From NZQO01 sp964639255 (GTDB lineage: Bacteria; Bacteroidota; Bacteroidia; Flavobacteriales; Flavobacteriaceae): a stretch of DNA of 37,204 nucleotides. The notes under the pieces were generated by a model. The model was given only the letters and a program-made list of their open reading frames with translations, was not told the DNA's origin and did not search any database. Shown piece after piece: positions 8,288 to 15,169 of this stretch. Position numbers and translations under genes: made by a program. Position 1 is the stretch's first letter; every line of letters begins with the position of its first letter. The stretch covers positions 1 through 37,204 of the forward strand of contig CAZXDP010000021.1 of assembly GCA_964639255.1 (NCBI GenBank). Reading direction: 5' to 3'.

Positions 8288-8428
8288 GCCAAGAGGCCGA
8301 TTTGACGTGTGCGCGGAAGGAAGTTTACACTGCCTTTAGCATTTTTTTTTCTGAAAAGGGCAACAAAAAGAGGTTGTCCCGTATCGTTCAGAAGAGGTTG
8401 CAATCAGTCAAATCTTTCCTCTTTTGGC
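8288..8428 (-). promoter_or_regulatory. Candidate SAM-responsive (S-box-like) leader of metK
   Basis: Read on the minus strand, the metK leader begins with GCCAAAAGAGG (8428-8418), which can pair with CCTCTTGGC (8296-8288) near its end, giving a closing helix with an AA bulge. Inside are GCAACC (8401-8396) and TGCTAAA (8341-8335), in the order of the two conserved words of the S-box (SAM-I) core, GCAACC and GGTGCTAA. An alternative AAGAGG/CCTCTT pairing also exists near the 5' end. The 141-base span fits the usual S-box size, and control of metK is the classic S-box target. The fold was not computed and the match to the family is partial, so this remains a candidate. Confidence 0.5.
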
Positions 8429-8431
8429 CGA

Positions 8432-8460
8432 CAAAGATAGGATTAAAAAAAGAAAATCAA
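8432..8460 (-). promoter_or_regulatory. metK promoter
   Basis: On the minus strand TTG (8460-8458) is followed by 18 bases and TATCTTTG (8439-8432), an exact match to TAnnTTTG. Transcription would start at about 8425-8427, right at the first strand of the leader's closing helix. Confidence 0.75.
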
Positions 8461-8550
8461 AAAAAGCCAGATACCATAAAACAAGCCGTATCGAATTAGC
8501 AAAACAACAACATTTCAAGTATATTGCCGTATCGAAAATCTACGATTGAA

Positions 8551-8570
8551 AATGGCTTAACAAAGCCATT
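8551..8570. other. Perfect hairpin upstream of the OsmC gene
   Basis: AATGGCTT (8551-8558) and AAGCCATT (8563-8570) are exact reverse complements with a four-base loop, 20 bases before the ATG at 8591. It could be a 5'-UTR hairpin or an operator for a repressor. No T tract follows. The rest of the metK-OsmC gap (8461-8550) shows no gene. Confidence 0.45.
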
Positions 8571-8590
8571 GACCTGTAAATGTGTTAGCT

Positions 8591-9013
8591 ATGAAAGTGA
8601 CTCTAGACCGAATAAACGACGCCTATCTGTTCGAGGCCAAGGGCGCCTCTGGCATACCGGTATTAATCGATAACAAGTCGGACGCTACCGTGAAGGGTGC
8701 CAGCCCCATGGAACTGTTGCTTATGGGTGTAGGGGGCTGCAGCGCTATTGACGTGATAATGATTCTCTCCAAACAAAAACAGGAAATAGCCAGCTACCAT
8801 ATTGAGGTGGAGGGCAAGCGTAGGGATGTCGCCCAGGCAAAACCTTTCGAGGCGGTACACACCAAAATCTTCTTGGAAGGGGCTATTGCCCCCGAAAAGG
8901 CCAAACGTGCAGCCGCATTGAGCTTTGAGAAGTATTGTTCGGTTTCTATGACCTTACAGGGAACGGTGGCAATTACCTACGAAGTACACCTAAATGGAGT
9001 GCTTTTAGAGTAG
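8591..9013 (+). CDS. OsmC family protein (thiol peroxidase-like)
   Basis: A 140-residue cytoplasmic protein of the OsmC/Ohr/YhfA fold. The first conserved Cys is at 50 in LLMGVGGCSAIDV and the second at 116 in FEKYCSVSMTL, the two-cysteine pattern of family members that reduce organic hydroperoxides or handle reactive sulfur. The domain fills the whole protein. An in-frame GTG at 8582 would add three residues; the ATG at 8591 was preferred because it gives the usual short N terminus. A perfect hairpin precedes the gene. Which hydroperoxide or thiol it acts on cannot be told from sequence; it looks more like the YhfA/OsmC-like branch than a strict Ohr. Confidence 0.92.
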   Translation: MKVTLDRINDAYLFEAKGASGIPVLIDNKSDATVKGASPMELLLMGVGGCSAIDVIMILSKQKQEIASYHIEVEGKRRDVAQAKPFEAVHTKIFLEGAIAPEKAKRAAALSFEKYCSVSMTLQGTVAITYEVHLNGVLLE

Positions 9014-9089
9014 AAGATAGTGCGCTATGATATCCCGTAATATCAAATATGGTCTATAAGCGCTCACCGTTCTCAATCGACTAGGGGTC

Positions 9090-9266
9090 ATGAGACCAGT
9101 GCAAATTTCGGTCATTGCCGAATCTGAGAATATATCTAGAAAATTTTTTGGAGAGTATTCTGTTCATTACGAGAAAATCGGGTATTCTTGGCTCGAAAAA
9201 AGGCAATTGGGGCGGCTATTTTTTCCTATTGAAAAATTACCTACATTTCAAAGATTCAATTTCTGA
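9090..9266 (+). CDS. Possible short upstream ORF (58 codons), unproven
   Basis: An ATG-started reading frame of 58 codons fills most of the 258-base gap after the OsmC gene and stops five bases before the ATG of the serine/threonine dehydratase, a spacing that would allow translational coupling. The product is basic and aromatic-rich (for example EYSVHYEKIGYSWLEK). It matches nothing I recognise and has no run of regulatory codons. No convincing terminator or promoter was seen in this gap. It may be chance. Confidence 0.2.
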   Translation: MRPVQISVIAESENISRKFFGEYSVHYEKIGYSWLEKRQLGRLFFPIEKLPTFQRFNF

Positions 9267-9271
9267 ACTCT

Positions 9272-10213
9272 ATGATACCTACCCGCGAAGCCCTAAACGC
9301 CTCGGCCAATAGAGTACGGCCTCACGTACATCGAACGGCCGTACTTACTTCGACTACGATAAACCACTTATCTGGAGCCACTATTTTCTTCAAATGTGAA
9401 AATTTCCAGAAAATGGGTGCTTTTAAGATGCGGGGAGCCGTTAATGCTATTTTGCAATTGTCCCCCGCCCAACAGAAGAAAGGAGTTGTAACACATTCCT
9501 CCGGTAATTTTGCCCAGGCATTGTCCTTGGCGGCCCGCTCGTTGGGGGTGCCGGCATATATCGTAATGCCTAGCAACGCCCCATTGGTAAAAAAGGAGGC
9601 GGTGAGGGGATATGGCGGTATCATTACCGAGTCGCAGCCCATCTTAGAGGCACGCGAAGCGACTGCAACGCAAATCCAATTGCAAACGGGAGCTACCTTC
9701 ATTCATCCATCAAACGATATCGACGTTATCTTGGGACAAGGAACGGCGGCATTGGAGTTGCTAGAAGAGAAGCCCGATTTGAACTTTATTTTTGCTCCGG
9801 TAGGTGGCGGTGGTTTGGTTGCCGGAACCGCCTTGGCAACACATTACCATTCCAGTCCTTGCTTGACCATAGGTGCAGAGCCTTTTGAGGCCGACGATGC
9901 GTATAGGTCCCTACAATCGGGAACCATAGAGGCGAATAAAACGGCGCATACCATAGCCGATGGCTTAAAAACCCAATTGGGCGACAAGAATTTTCCTATC
10001 ATACAGCAGTACGTCTCAGAAATTATAAGGGTGGAAGAGCAGGAAATTCTAGCGGCCATGAAATTGATTTGGGAACGTATGAAGATTATCGTCGAGCCGT
10101 CCTGCGCGGTGCCTTTAGCGGCCTTACTTCGCGAAAAGGAACGCTTTAAAAGCAAACGTATTGGAATAATCCTTTCTGGGGGTAACGTAGATTTAAAAAA
10201 CCTTCCTTTTTAG
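9272..10213 (+). CDS. PLP-dependent serine/threonine dehydratase (or serine racemase-like)
   Basis: A 313-residue fold-type II pyridoxal-phosphate enzyme. The cofactor Lys is Lys52 in GAFKMRGA; SSGNFAQA binds the substrate carboxylate, APVGGGGLVAG holds the PLP phosphate, and SGGNVDL closes the protein. The segment GAEPFEADDA supplies the acidic residues of the divalent-metal site of eukaryotic-type serine racemase/dehydratases. The C-terminal ACT-like regulatory domain of biosynthetic IlvA is absent, so the enzyme resembles the catabolic/racemase group, which deaminates Thr or Ser to 2-oxobutyrate or pyruvate. The next gene starts 30 bases after the stop and may be co-transcribed. Which activity dominates cannot be decided here. 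Confidence 0.88.
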   Translation: MIPTREALNASANRVRPHVHRTAVLTSTTINHLSGATIFFKCENFQKMGAFKMRGAVNAILQLSPAQQKKGVVTHSSGNFAQALSLAARSLGVPAYIVMPSNAPLVKKEAVRGYGGIITESQPILEAREATATQIQLQTGATFIHPSNDIDVILGQGTAALELLEEKPDLNFIFAPVGGGGLVAGTALATHYHSSPCLTIGAEPFEADDAYRSLQSGTIEANKTAHTIADGLKTQLGDKNFPIIQQYVSEIIRVEEQEILAAMKLIWERMKIIVEPSCAVPLAALLREKERFKSKRIGIILSGGNVDLKNLPF

Positions 10214-10243
10214 TGTGGTAAAGTTTGCGTTAATTTGACCCCT

Positions 10244-11341
10244 ATGGGTCGGATTTTAGTTTTGGCGCTGCTATTGGGTACCATTTCGACGGCAAGCTCC
10301 CAAGAAAGCAGATTGGGAGCTTTTGTGGATGCCCATTACTTTCACGGGACCATTCTTCGACATAACAAGGATATCTCGCATCTTATTAGAAATCATCCCG
10401 CAGGAGTTATTGTGGGGTATTCCATTGTTACCGATGGTTCGCAACGGTGGCACCGAGAATACAACCTTCCAGATTGGGGCATTTCGGCCATTTACCAAGA
10501 TTTCAAAACCGAAGCCCTGGGCAAGAATTTTGGATTGTATGCCCATTATAATTTCTATTTTCTGAATCGCAACCTGCAATTTCGTATAGGACAGGGAATA
10601 GCCTATAATACAAATCCGTTCGATTTGGAAACCAATTTTAAGAACAATGCCTTCGGAAGTCACATCCTTAGTTCCACTTATCTATTGCTGCAATATAGCA
10701 AGCCAAACCTGTGGCGCCGTGTGGGCCTACAGGCCGGCCTTGGACTTGTTCATTACAGCAATGCGAACGTGAAGGCACCCAACACCAGTGCCAATACCCT
10801 TACCGCACAACTGGGAATTCGCTATGAGCTGCGAGAACGTTTGCTTGCTCCCCTTGAAGTCGATTCGGTTAAAAGCCAGTACCGTGAACCTTGGACGGTG
10901 GGGCTGATGGTGCGTGGTGGAGTAAATGAAAGCGACTACGTTGGCCTTGGGCAACACCCCTTTTTGGTCATCTCTGCGTATGCCGATAAACGCCTAAGCT
11001 ATAAAAGCAGCCTGCAGGGAGGTGCCGAGGTGTTTTTTTCAGAATTTATTGAAAAGGAAATTGAATATTTGGTGGCATCGAATCTCGATAGGGAATTAAC
11101 AGGTAACGAAGATTATAGGAGAGCGGGCGTTTTCATAGGCCACGAGCTCCATTTCAACCAATTGTCATTGGTTACCCAAGCTGGATACTATTTTTATTAT
11201 CCTTACGATTTTGAAGGTAGATGGTACCAGCGAATTGGCCTGCAATACCGTTTGGCCGCACAATGGTTGGTGGCTGCAACCCTTAAAACCCATGGGGCGA
11301 AGGCAGAGGCTGTGGAATTTGGAGTTGGGTTTAGACTATAA
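10244..11341 (+). CDS. PagL-like acyloxyacyl hydrolase / lipid A deacylase, copy 1
   Basis: A 365-residue outer-membrane protein with a signal peptide (LVLALLLGTISTASSQ) and a beta-barrel pattern of alternating residues with many Tyr and Phe. The segment LVHYSNANVKAPNTSAN matches the PagL catalytic HxS motif (His170, Ser172), in which His, Ser and a Glu cleave the 3-O-acyl chain of lipid A. At 365 residues it is about twice the length of proteobacterial PagL, with an extra C-terminal half. An in-frame TTG at 10235 was set aside for the ATG at 10244. It lies three bases before a DUF2807 lipoprotein gene, and this pair is repeated immediately downstream with roughly half the residues the same by eye. 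Confidence 0.8.
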   Translation: MGRILVLALLLGTISTASSQESRLGAFVDAHYFHGTILRHNKDISHLIRNHPAGVIVGYSIVTDGSQRWHREYNLPDWGISAIYQDFKTEALGKNFGLYAHYNFYFLNRNLQFRIGQGIAYNTNPFDLETNFKNNAFGSHILSSTYLLLQYSKPNLWRRVGLQAGLGLVHYSNANVKAPNTSANTLTAQLGIRYELRERLLAPLEVDSVKSQYREPWTVGLMVRGGVNESDYVGLGQHPFLVISAYADKRLSYKSSLQGGAEVFFSEFIEKEIEYLVASNLDRELTGNEDYRRAGVFIGHELHFNQLSLVTQAGYYFYYPYDFEGRWYQRIGLQYRLAAQWLVAATLKTHGAKAEAVEFGVGFRL

Positions 11342-11344
11342 TAT

Positions 11345-12097
11345 ATGAAACGAATCTTAATATATTTCGGTTGGCTTTTACTGTTGGGGTGCGATTTCGA
11401 AGATGCTCCCGATTGCTTACAGGCGGCCGGCCATCTGGAAACCCAAACTGTTTCGGTGCCAGCGTTTTCGAAAATTATCGTAGAAGAGCATATCACCTTG
11501 GTACTTTCTGAAGGAGACGACCAACAGGTCACCATAGAAACTGGGGGAAACCTAATAGACGATATTTCCGTACGTGTGGAAAACGAAACCTTGATACTGG
11601 TAGATTCCAACAACTGCAACTTGGTACGCGACTATGGCATTACGGTAGCCTACGTGACCACGCCCCAGTTGACCGAGATTAGAAACAGTTCATCCTTTGA
11701 TGTTCGCGGCGAGGGAGTCCTTACGTTTCCGCAGCTTCGTTTGGTGAGCAACTCCACCGTGGGCCCTTCAGAAGTGCGAAAGGGCGGCGATTTCTACTTG
11801 GATATTAAATGTGAGCGGCTGGTGGTAGAAGCAAATGGGCAAAGTGTTTTTTACATTGCAGGAACGACCGAAGAAGCCATCCTTTCCTTTACTGACGAAT
11901 TCCCAAGGTTTGAAGGTGCTAATTTGAAGATTGGTGCGCTATCGGTATTTCAGCGAAGCGCCAATAAGATGATCGTGCACCCCATAGAGGAAATAGTAGG
12001 GGAAATTCGCGGCACTGGAGATGTAGTTTCAATACATAGGCCCCCTAGAGTTGCCGTGGAAGAATTTTTTACCGGCCGTTTGGTGTTTCAGGATTAA
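11345..12097 (+). CDS. DUF2807 (GIN-domain) lipoprotein, copy 1
   Basis: A 250-residue lipoprotein with lipobox LLLGC (Cys16). The mature part matches the DUF2807 or 'head GIN' pattern: VPAFSKIIVEEHITLVLSEG near the start, the strand-rich core NLIDDISVRVENETLILVD, then NCNLVRDYGITVAYVTTPQLTEIRNSSS. Such proteins are predicted parallel beta-helix-like surface or periplasmic proteins without an assigned activity. It is coupled (3-base gap) to the PagL-like gene upstream, and is closely related to copy 2 at 13252. The conserved C terminus (GEIRGTGDVVS.HRPP.V...EFF.GRLVF) is shared by the two copies. Pairing with a lipid A-modifying enzyme suggests an outer-membrane role; that is inference. Confidence 0.85.
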   Translation: MKRILIYFGWLLLLGCDFEDAPDCLQAAGHLETQTVSVPAFSKIIVEEHITLVLSEGDDQQVTIETGGNLIDDISVRVENETLILVDSNNCNLVRDYGITVAYVTTPQLTEIRNSSSFDVRGEGVLTFPQLRLVSNSTVGPSEVRKGGDFYLDIKCERLVVEANGQSVFYIAGTTEEAILSFTDEFPRFEGANLKIGALSVFQRSANKMIVHPIEEIVGEIRGTGDVVSIHRPPRVAVEEFFTGRLVFQD

Positions 12098-12107
12098 TGT
12101 ATATTTG
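12079..12107 (+). promoter_or_regulatory. Internal promoter for the second PagL/DUF2807 module
   Basis: TTTG (12079-12082), 17 bases, then TATATTTG (12100-12107), an exact TAnnTTTG. It overlaps the 3' end of the first DUF2807 gene and would start a transcript about ten bases before the ATG at 12123, so copy 2 can be expressed separately. Confidence 0.7.
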
Positions 12108-12122
12108 CGCAGCCTAGAAAAT

Positions 12123-13241
12123 ATGAGATATTCGCTTTTTGTATTACTTTCAGTAACGATCGGGTTTTGCGCCTGGAGCCAAGAATCTTCTGAGAGTGAA
12201 AAGAAACCCATCTCTGTAGAGGCCGATTATTTCTACGGGACCATTTTAGAGCATAATCCCGATATCTCCCACCTAATTACCGAACATCCCCACGGACTTA
12301 TTCTTTCCCTTAACCGGAAGACCTATGGTTTCAGCGAGTGGGAGCGCCGCTATAATTATCCAGATTGGGGTTTTACCTTTACCTACCAAGATCTTAAAAA
12401 TCAGTACCTCGGCGAAAACTATGCCCTGTACGGGCACTTCAATTGGTATTTTCTAAATCGGCACTTAGTAGTTCGGTTGGGACAGGGCATCGCGTACGCC
12501 ACAAATCCCTATGATAAGGAAGATAATTACTTCAACAATGCCTACGGGACCAGTATTTTAAGCTCTACTTTCTTGAAGGCCAATTTTGTTAAAGAGAATA
12601 TTTGGCAAGGTTTGGGGGTACACGCGGGTTTCAGCATAATTCATTATTCGAATGCGAATTTAAGGGCGCCCAATAACAGTACCAATACTTGGGCTTTTAA
12701 CGCCGGGGTGAGCTACCTTTTCGATCATGAAACCTTTCCTGAGTACATTGAGCTTGAAGATGTGCCTAGCAGCAGCCACGCACAACCCTTAAAACTCAAT
12801 GTTGCCTTTAGGTTTGGATACAACGAGGCCGATGTGAATGGCCTGGGCCAATTTCCATTTTATGTGGTCTCCGCATTTGTCGATAAGCGAATAAATTACA
12901 AAAGTACCTTCCAGGCTGGGGTGGACTTTTTTGACGCCAAGTTCCTTGAGGATTTCATCTATTATCGCTCAGTTGCTTATCCAGAGGACAATCTTGATGG
13001 AAATGAAGATCATAGGCGCGTGGGGATATTTCTGGGCCACGAGCTGCGTTTCAACAAAGTAGCTTTTGTATCGCAACTGGGCTATTACGTATATTGGCCG
13101 TATGCCTTTGAAAATAGAATTTATAACCGTTTAGGGCTGAAGCGTTATTTTGTTGACGATCTTCTTTTTGCCTCGGTAACGGTAAAGGCCCATTGGGCAA
13201 AGGCCGAAGGGGTAGAGTTTGGTGTTGGTATACGCTTATAA
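12123..13241 (+). CDS. PagL-like acyloxyacyl hydrolase / lipid A deacylase, copy 2
   Basis: A 372-residue paralogue of the protein at 10244, with a signal peptide (LLSVTIGFCAWSQ) and the same catalytic segment IIHYSNANLRAPNNSTN (His174, Ser176). Shared landmarks along the whole length include GTIL.HN.DISHLI, YN.PDWG, YFLNR, GQGIAY.TNP and the end AKAE.VEFGVG.RL. The reading frame is open from 12051, but the ATG at 12123 starts a proper signal peptide and lies just after a promoter. Both copies keep the catalytic His and Ser, so both may be active. Possible functions are different acyl positions, or expression under different conditions. Confidence 0.8.
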   Translation: MRYSLFVLLSVTIGFCAWSQESSESEKKPISVEADYFYGTILEHNPDISHLITEHPHGLILSLNRKTYGFSEWERRYNYPDWGFTFTYQDLKNQYLGENYALYGHFNWYFLNRHLVVRLGQGIAYATNPYDKEDNYFNNAYGTSILSSTFLKANFVKENIWQGLGVHAGFSIIHYSNANLRAPNNSTNTWAFNAGVSYLFDHETFPEYIELEDVPSSSHAQPLKLNVAFRFGYNEADVNGLGQFPFYVVSAFVDKRINYKSTFQAGVDFFDAKFLEDFIYYRSVAYPEDNLDGNEDHRRVGIFLGHELRFNKVAFVSQLGYYVYWPYAFENRIYNRLGLKRYFVDDLLFASVTVKAHWAKAEGVEFGVGIRL

Positions 13242-13251
13242 CAAATTGAAT

Positions 13252-14007
13252 ATGAAAATAAAGCACATCGTTATCGTTTTCCTAATGTTCCTATCGGTAG
13301 GTTGCGATTCCGATAGCGCTCTCAACTGCTTCCAAACGGCGGGTCCCATAGTACAGGAGACGGTTTCTGTAGCGCCCTTTACCAAGATCAACGTAGAGGA
13401 AAGGGTGCAACTGCTCATAGGATACGGACCCGAACAAAAAGTGGTTATCGAAACCGGGGAAAATTTACTGAATGACATTGAAGTTTCGGTGAATGACGGT
13501 CGCCTCACCATTATAAACAACAATGGCTGCAACTTGGTGCGCGAATACGGCATTACCAAGGCTTGGGTGACCTCCCCCAACATTTCGGAGATTCGAAATA
13601 GCTCCGGACTCACTGTGGAAAGTACCAACACCTTGACTTTTCCTGAACTTGAGCTTATTTCAGAAGATAGGAACAATGAAGATGAGTTCCATATTGACGG
13701 GGACTTCAACTTATCGCTGTCGGTAGATAGGTTATCGATCATTTCCAGCGGGATTTCCAATTTTTTCCTAAGGGGTACTGCCAATCGCGCAAGCATAGGC
13801 TTGTATTCTGGTGACAGCAGGGTAGAAGCGGGCAATTTTATCGTGCAGGACTTATGGCTGTTCCACCGCAGCACCAATCAAATGATAGTACAGCCCATAC
13901 AGTCTATTAAGGGCGAAATACGGAGCGTAGGCGATGTAGTTTCCAAAAATAGACCGCCAATTGTAGAGGTAGCACAATTCTTTAGGGGGCGCCTTATTTT
14001 TGAGTAG
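13252..14007 (+). CDS. DUF2807 (GIN-domain) lipoprotein, copy 2
   Basis: A 251-residue lipoprotein (lipobox LSVGC, Cys18), paralogue of the protein at 11345. Shared blocks are C.Q.AG near the start, VAPFTKINVEE, GCNLVREYGIT.AWVT, EIRNSS and GEIRS.GDVVS..RPP. It starts ten bases after the second PagL-like gene. The frame is open upstream to 13219, but the ATG at 13252 gives the lipoprotein signal. Its last 14 bases overlap the 3' end of gldA, which is read on the opposite strand. Confidence 0.85.
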   Translation: MKIKHIVIVFLMFLSVGCDSDSALNCFQTAGPIVQETVSVAPFTKINVEERVQLLIGYGPEQKVVIETGENLLNDIEVSVNDGRLTIINNNGCNLVREYGITKAWVTSPNISEIRNSSGLTVESTNTLTFPELELISEDRNNEDEFHIDGDFNLSLSVDRLSIISSGISNFFLRGTANRASIGLYSGDSRVEAGNFIVQDLWLFHRSTNQMIVQPIQSIKGEIRSVGDVVSKNRPPIVEVAQFFRGRLIFE

Positions 14008-14902
14008 TAAGTTCTACGAATAGTTTTTCAAGCGTGGTATTCTTTTGGTGCAGCTGCAAGATCTTCAAACCATTATCGTGGGCAAAATCGAATACTTTTC
14101 CGCGCATATCCTTCTCGGTAGCGAAATATAGATGGTACGTGAAATGACCTCCGGGATTTTCTACTTTTGAAACGTGCGGTAGCTGCTCTAGGGCTACGGT
14201 TTCCACCCTATAGTCAAATTCCACTTCCACGATTTGCTGTTGGCCAGTTTGTAGGTCGGCCAGCTTTTTGTCGAGCACGATCGCCCCTTGGTGAATAATG
14301 ATAACCCGGTCGCAAATGGCTTCTACCTCCTGCATAATGTGTGTAGAGAGAAGCACCGTTTTACCAGCTTCTGTGCCAATCTTTTTAATCAAATCCCGAA
14401 TTTCTATGAGTTGGTTCGGGTCTAAGCCCGTGGTAGGTTCGTCTAAAATAAGCACCTCCGGATTGTGCAGTAGAGCGCTCGCAAGGCCCACCCGTTGCCG
14501 ATAGCCCTTAGACAGTTGTTTTATCTTTTTCTTAGCCTCGGGCTCCAATCCGGTGCGAGCGATTGCCTCCAGTGCCATCTCTTTGGAAGCACCGTACACA
14601 CGCGCCTGAAAATAAAGATATTCCCGCACGAACATGTCGAGGTACAGGGGATTGTGTTCTGGCAAATAGCCCACGCTGCGCTGCACTTTTTTGGCATCTT
14701 TCAATATATCAAAGCCATTCACCTGTGCCGAACCTTCCGTGGGTGGTAGATAGGTGGTTAATATTTTCATCATTGTCGATTTCCCAGCGCCATTGGAACC
14801 CAAAAATCCAACCACTTCCCCGGGTTGTAAAGAAAAGGATACGTTGTTGAGCGCGCGCTGCACGCCATATAATTTCGAGATATTAGAGACGGTTATCGAC
14901 AT
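13994..14902 (-). CDS. gldA: Gliding-motility ABC transporter ATP-binding protein GldA
   Basis: A 302-residue ABC ATPase. Walker A is GSNGAGKST (35-43), the signature is LSKGYRQR (130-137), Walker B is LILDEP (151-156), followed by the D-loop and the switch His in LLSTHIMQEVE. Length and full-length similarity fit GldA, which with the membrane subunits GldF and GldG forms an ABC transporter linked to gliding and to the type IX secretion machinery in Bacteroidota. GldF/GldG are not in the window. It has its own promoter with an exact TAnnTTTG box 13 bases before the ATG. No separate terminator is seen; its stop codon lies inside the convergent DUF2807 gene. Confidence 0.9.
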   Translation of the reverse strand: MSITVSNISKLYGVQRALNNVSFSLQPGEVVGFLGSNGAGKSTMMKILTTYLPPTEGSAQVNGFDILKDAKKVQRSVGYLPEHNPLYLDMFVREYLYFQARVYGASKEMALEAIARTGLEPEAKKKIKQLSKGYRQRVGLASALLHNPEVLILDEPTTGLDPNQLIEIRDLIKKIGTEAGKTVLLSTHIMQEVEAICDRVIIIHQGAIVLDKKLADLQTGQQQIVEVEFDYRVETVALEQLPHVSKVENPGGHFTYHLYFATEKDMRGKVFDFAHDNGLKILQLHQKNTTLEKLFVELTTQK

Positions 14903-14914
14903 ATTTCAAAAACA

Positions 14915-14922
14915 CAAAGCTA
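14915..14922 (-). promoter_or_regulatory. gldA promoter -7 element
   Basis: TAGCTTTG on the minus strand (14922-14915) matches TAnnTTTG exactly. A weak -33 (TTT, 19 bases upstream) lacks the usual G. The predicted 5' UTR is under ten bases. Confidence 0.55.
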
Positions 14923-15003
14923 CACATTTTTGCTTCGGAAGAAATCACTTTTTCAATTGCAAAAAAAAAGTATAAAATTACTGGGAATACAGATGTAAAT
15001 CGC

Positions 15004-15011
15004 TACTTTAG
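15004..15011 (+). promoter_or_regulatory. Candidate -7 element of the DAHP synthase transcript
   Basis: TACTTTAG matches TAnnTTTG except at one position and lies six bases before the GTG of the leader peptide. The -33 region is poor (TTA, 23 bases upstream). The transcript would start almost at the leader's first codon. Confidence 0.4.
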
Positions 15012-15016
15012 CAACC

Positions 15017-15082
15017 GTGAAAGCTTTTAGCACAAACAACCTTCCCAATAGCTGGTGGCATTTTTTCAGAAATGACTGCTAA
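15017..15082 (+). CDS. Attenuator leader peptide with Trp-Trp-His-Phe-Phe
   Basis: A 21-codon reading frame starting at GTG (15017) and ending at TAA (15080-15082), containing SWWHFF at 15050-15067: tandem Trp codons 15053-15058, His 15059-15061, tandem Phe codons 15062-15067. It lies upstream of the gene for the first step of aromatic amino acid synthesis and just before a set of mutually exclusive RNA hairpins, as in trp and phe operon leaders. No ATG is available; a stop codon at 14996 bounds the frame upstream, so GTG is the likely start. It would act only by ribosome position, not through its product. Confidence 0.65.
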   Translation: MKAFSTNNLPNSWWHFFRNDC

Positions 15083-15144
15083 ACGGGAATGGTATGCCAA
15101 CACATACAATGAAAATCGATACGTCCCGTCAAGGGACTTTTTTT
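15053..15144 (+). terminator. Aromatic amino acid attenuator: antiterminator and terminator
   Basis: Three alternative pairings are visible. Pause stem: TGGCAT (15056-15061, over the Trp and His codons) with ATGCCA (15094-15099). Antiterminator: ACGGGA (15083-15088) with TCCCGT (15124-15129), extended by GTAT (15092-15095) with ATAC (15119-15122). Terminator: GTCCC (15123-15127) with GGGAC (15133-15137), then seven T residues (15138-15144). The antiterminator uses up the 5' arm of the terminator. A ribosome stalled at Trp/Phe codons would leave 15083-15095 free to form it; a ribosome reaching the stop codon at 15080 would cover it and let the terminator form 26 bases before the structural gene. 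Confidence 0.65.
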
Positions 15145-15169
15145 ATGCCTAAATGTACGATTGAAAACT

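Noticed and set aside
8284..8499. A plus-strand frame of 71 codons upstream of the OsmC gene.
   Set aside because: It is the antisense of the metK promoter and leader, starts inside the leader, and is not related to a known protein.
651..8536. The word GCCGTAT(T/C)G occurs in several intergenic places (about 653, 4956, 8489, 8528) and suggested a dispersed regulatory site.
   Set aside because: The copies are short, lie at different distances and orientations relative to genes, share little flanking sequence, and a similar word is also in the rsgA coding region (about 16926). It may well be chance.
9014..9271. A possible amino acid leader peptide or attenuator before the serine/threonine dehydratase, by analogy with the aromatic leader.
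   Set aside because: No run of Thr, Ser or Ile codons and no terminator hairpin with a T tract were found in this gap.
14298..14975. Several plus-strand frames opposite gldA.
   Set aside because: They are antisense shadows of a well-supported ABC ATPase gene with all its motifs in place.
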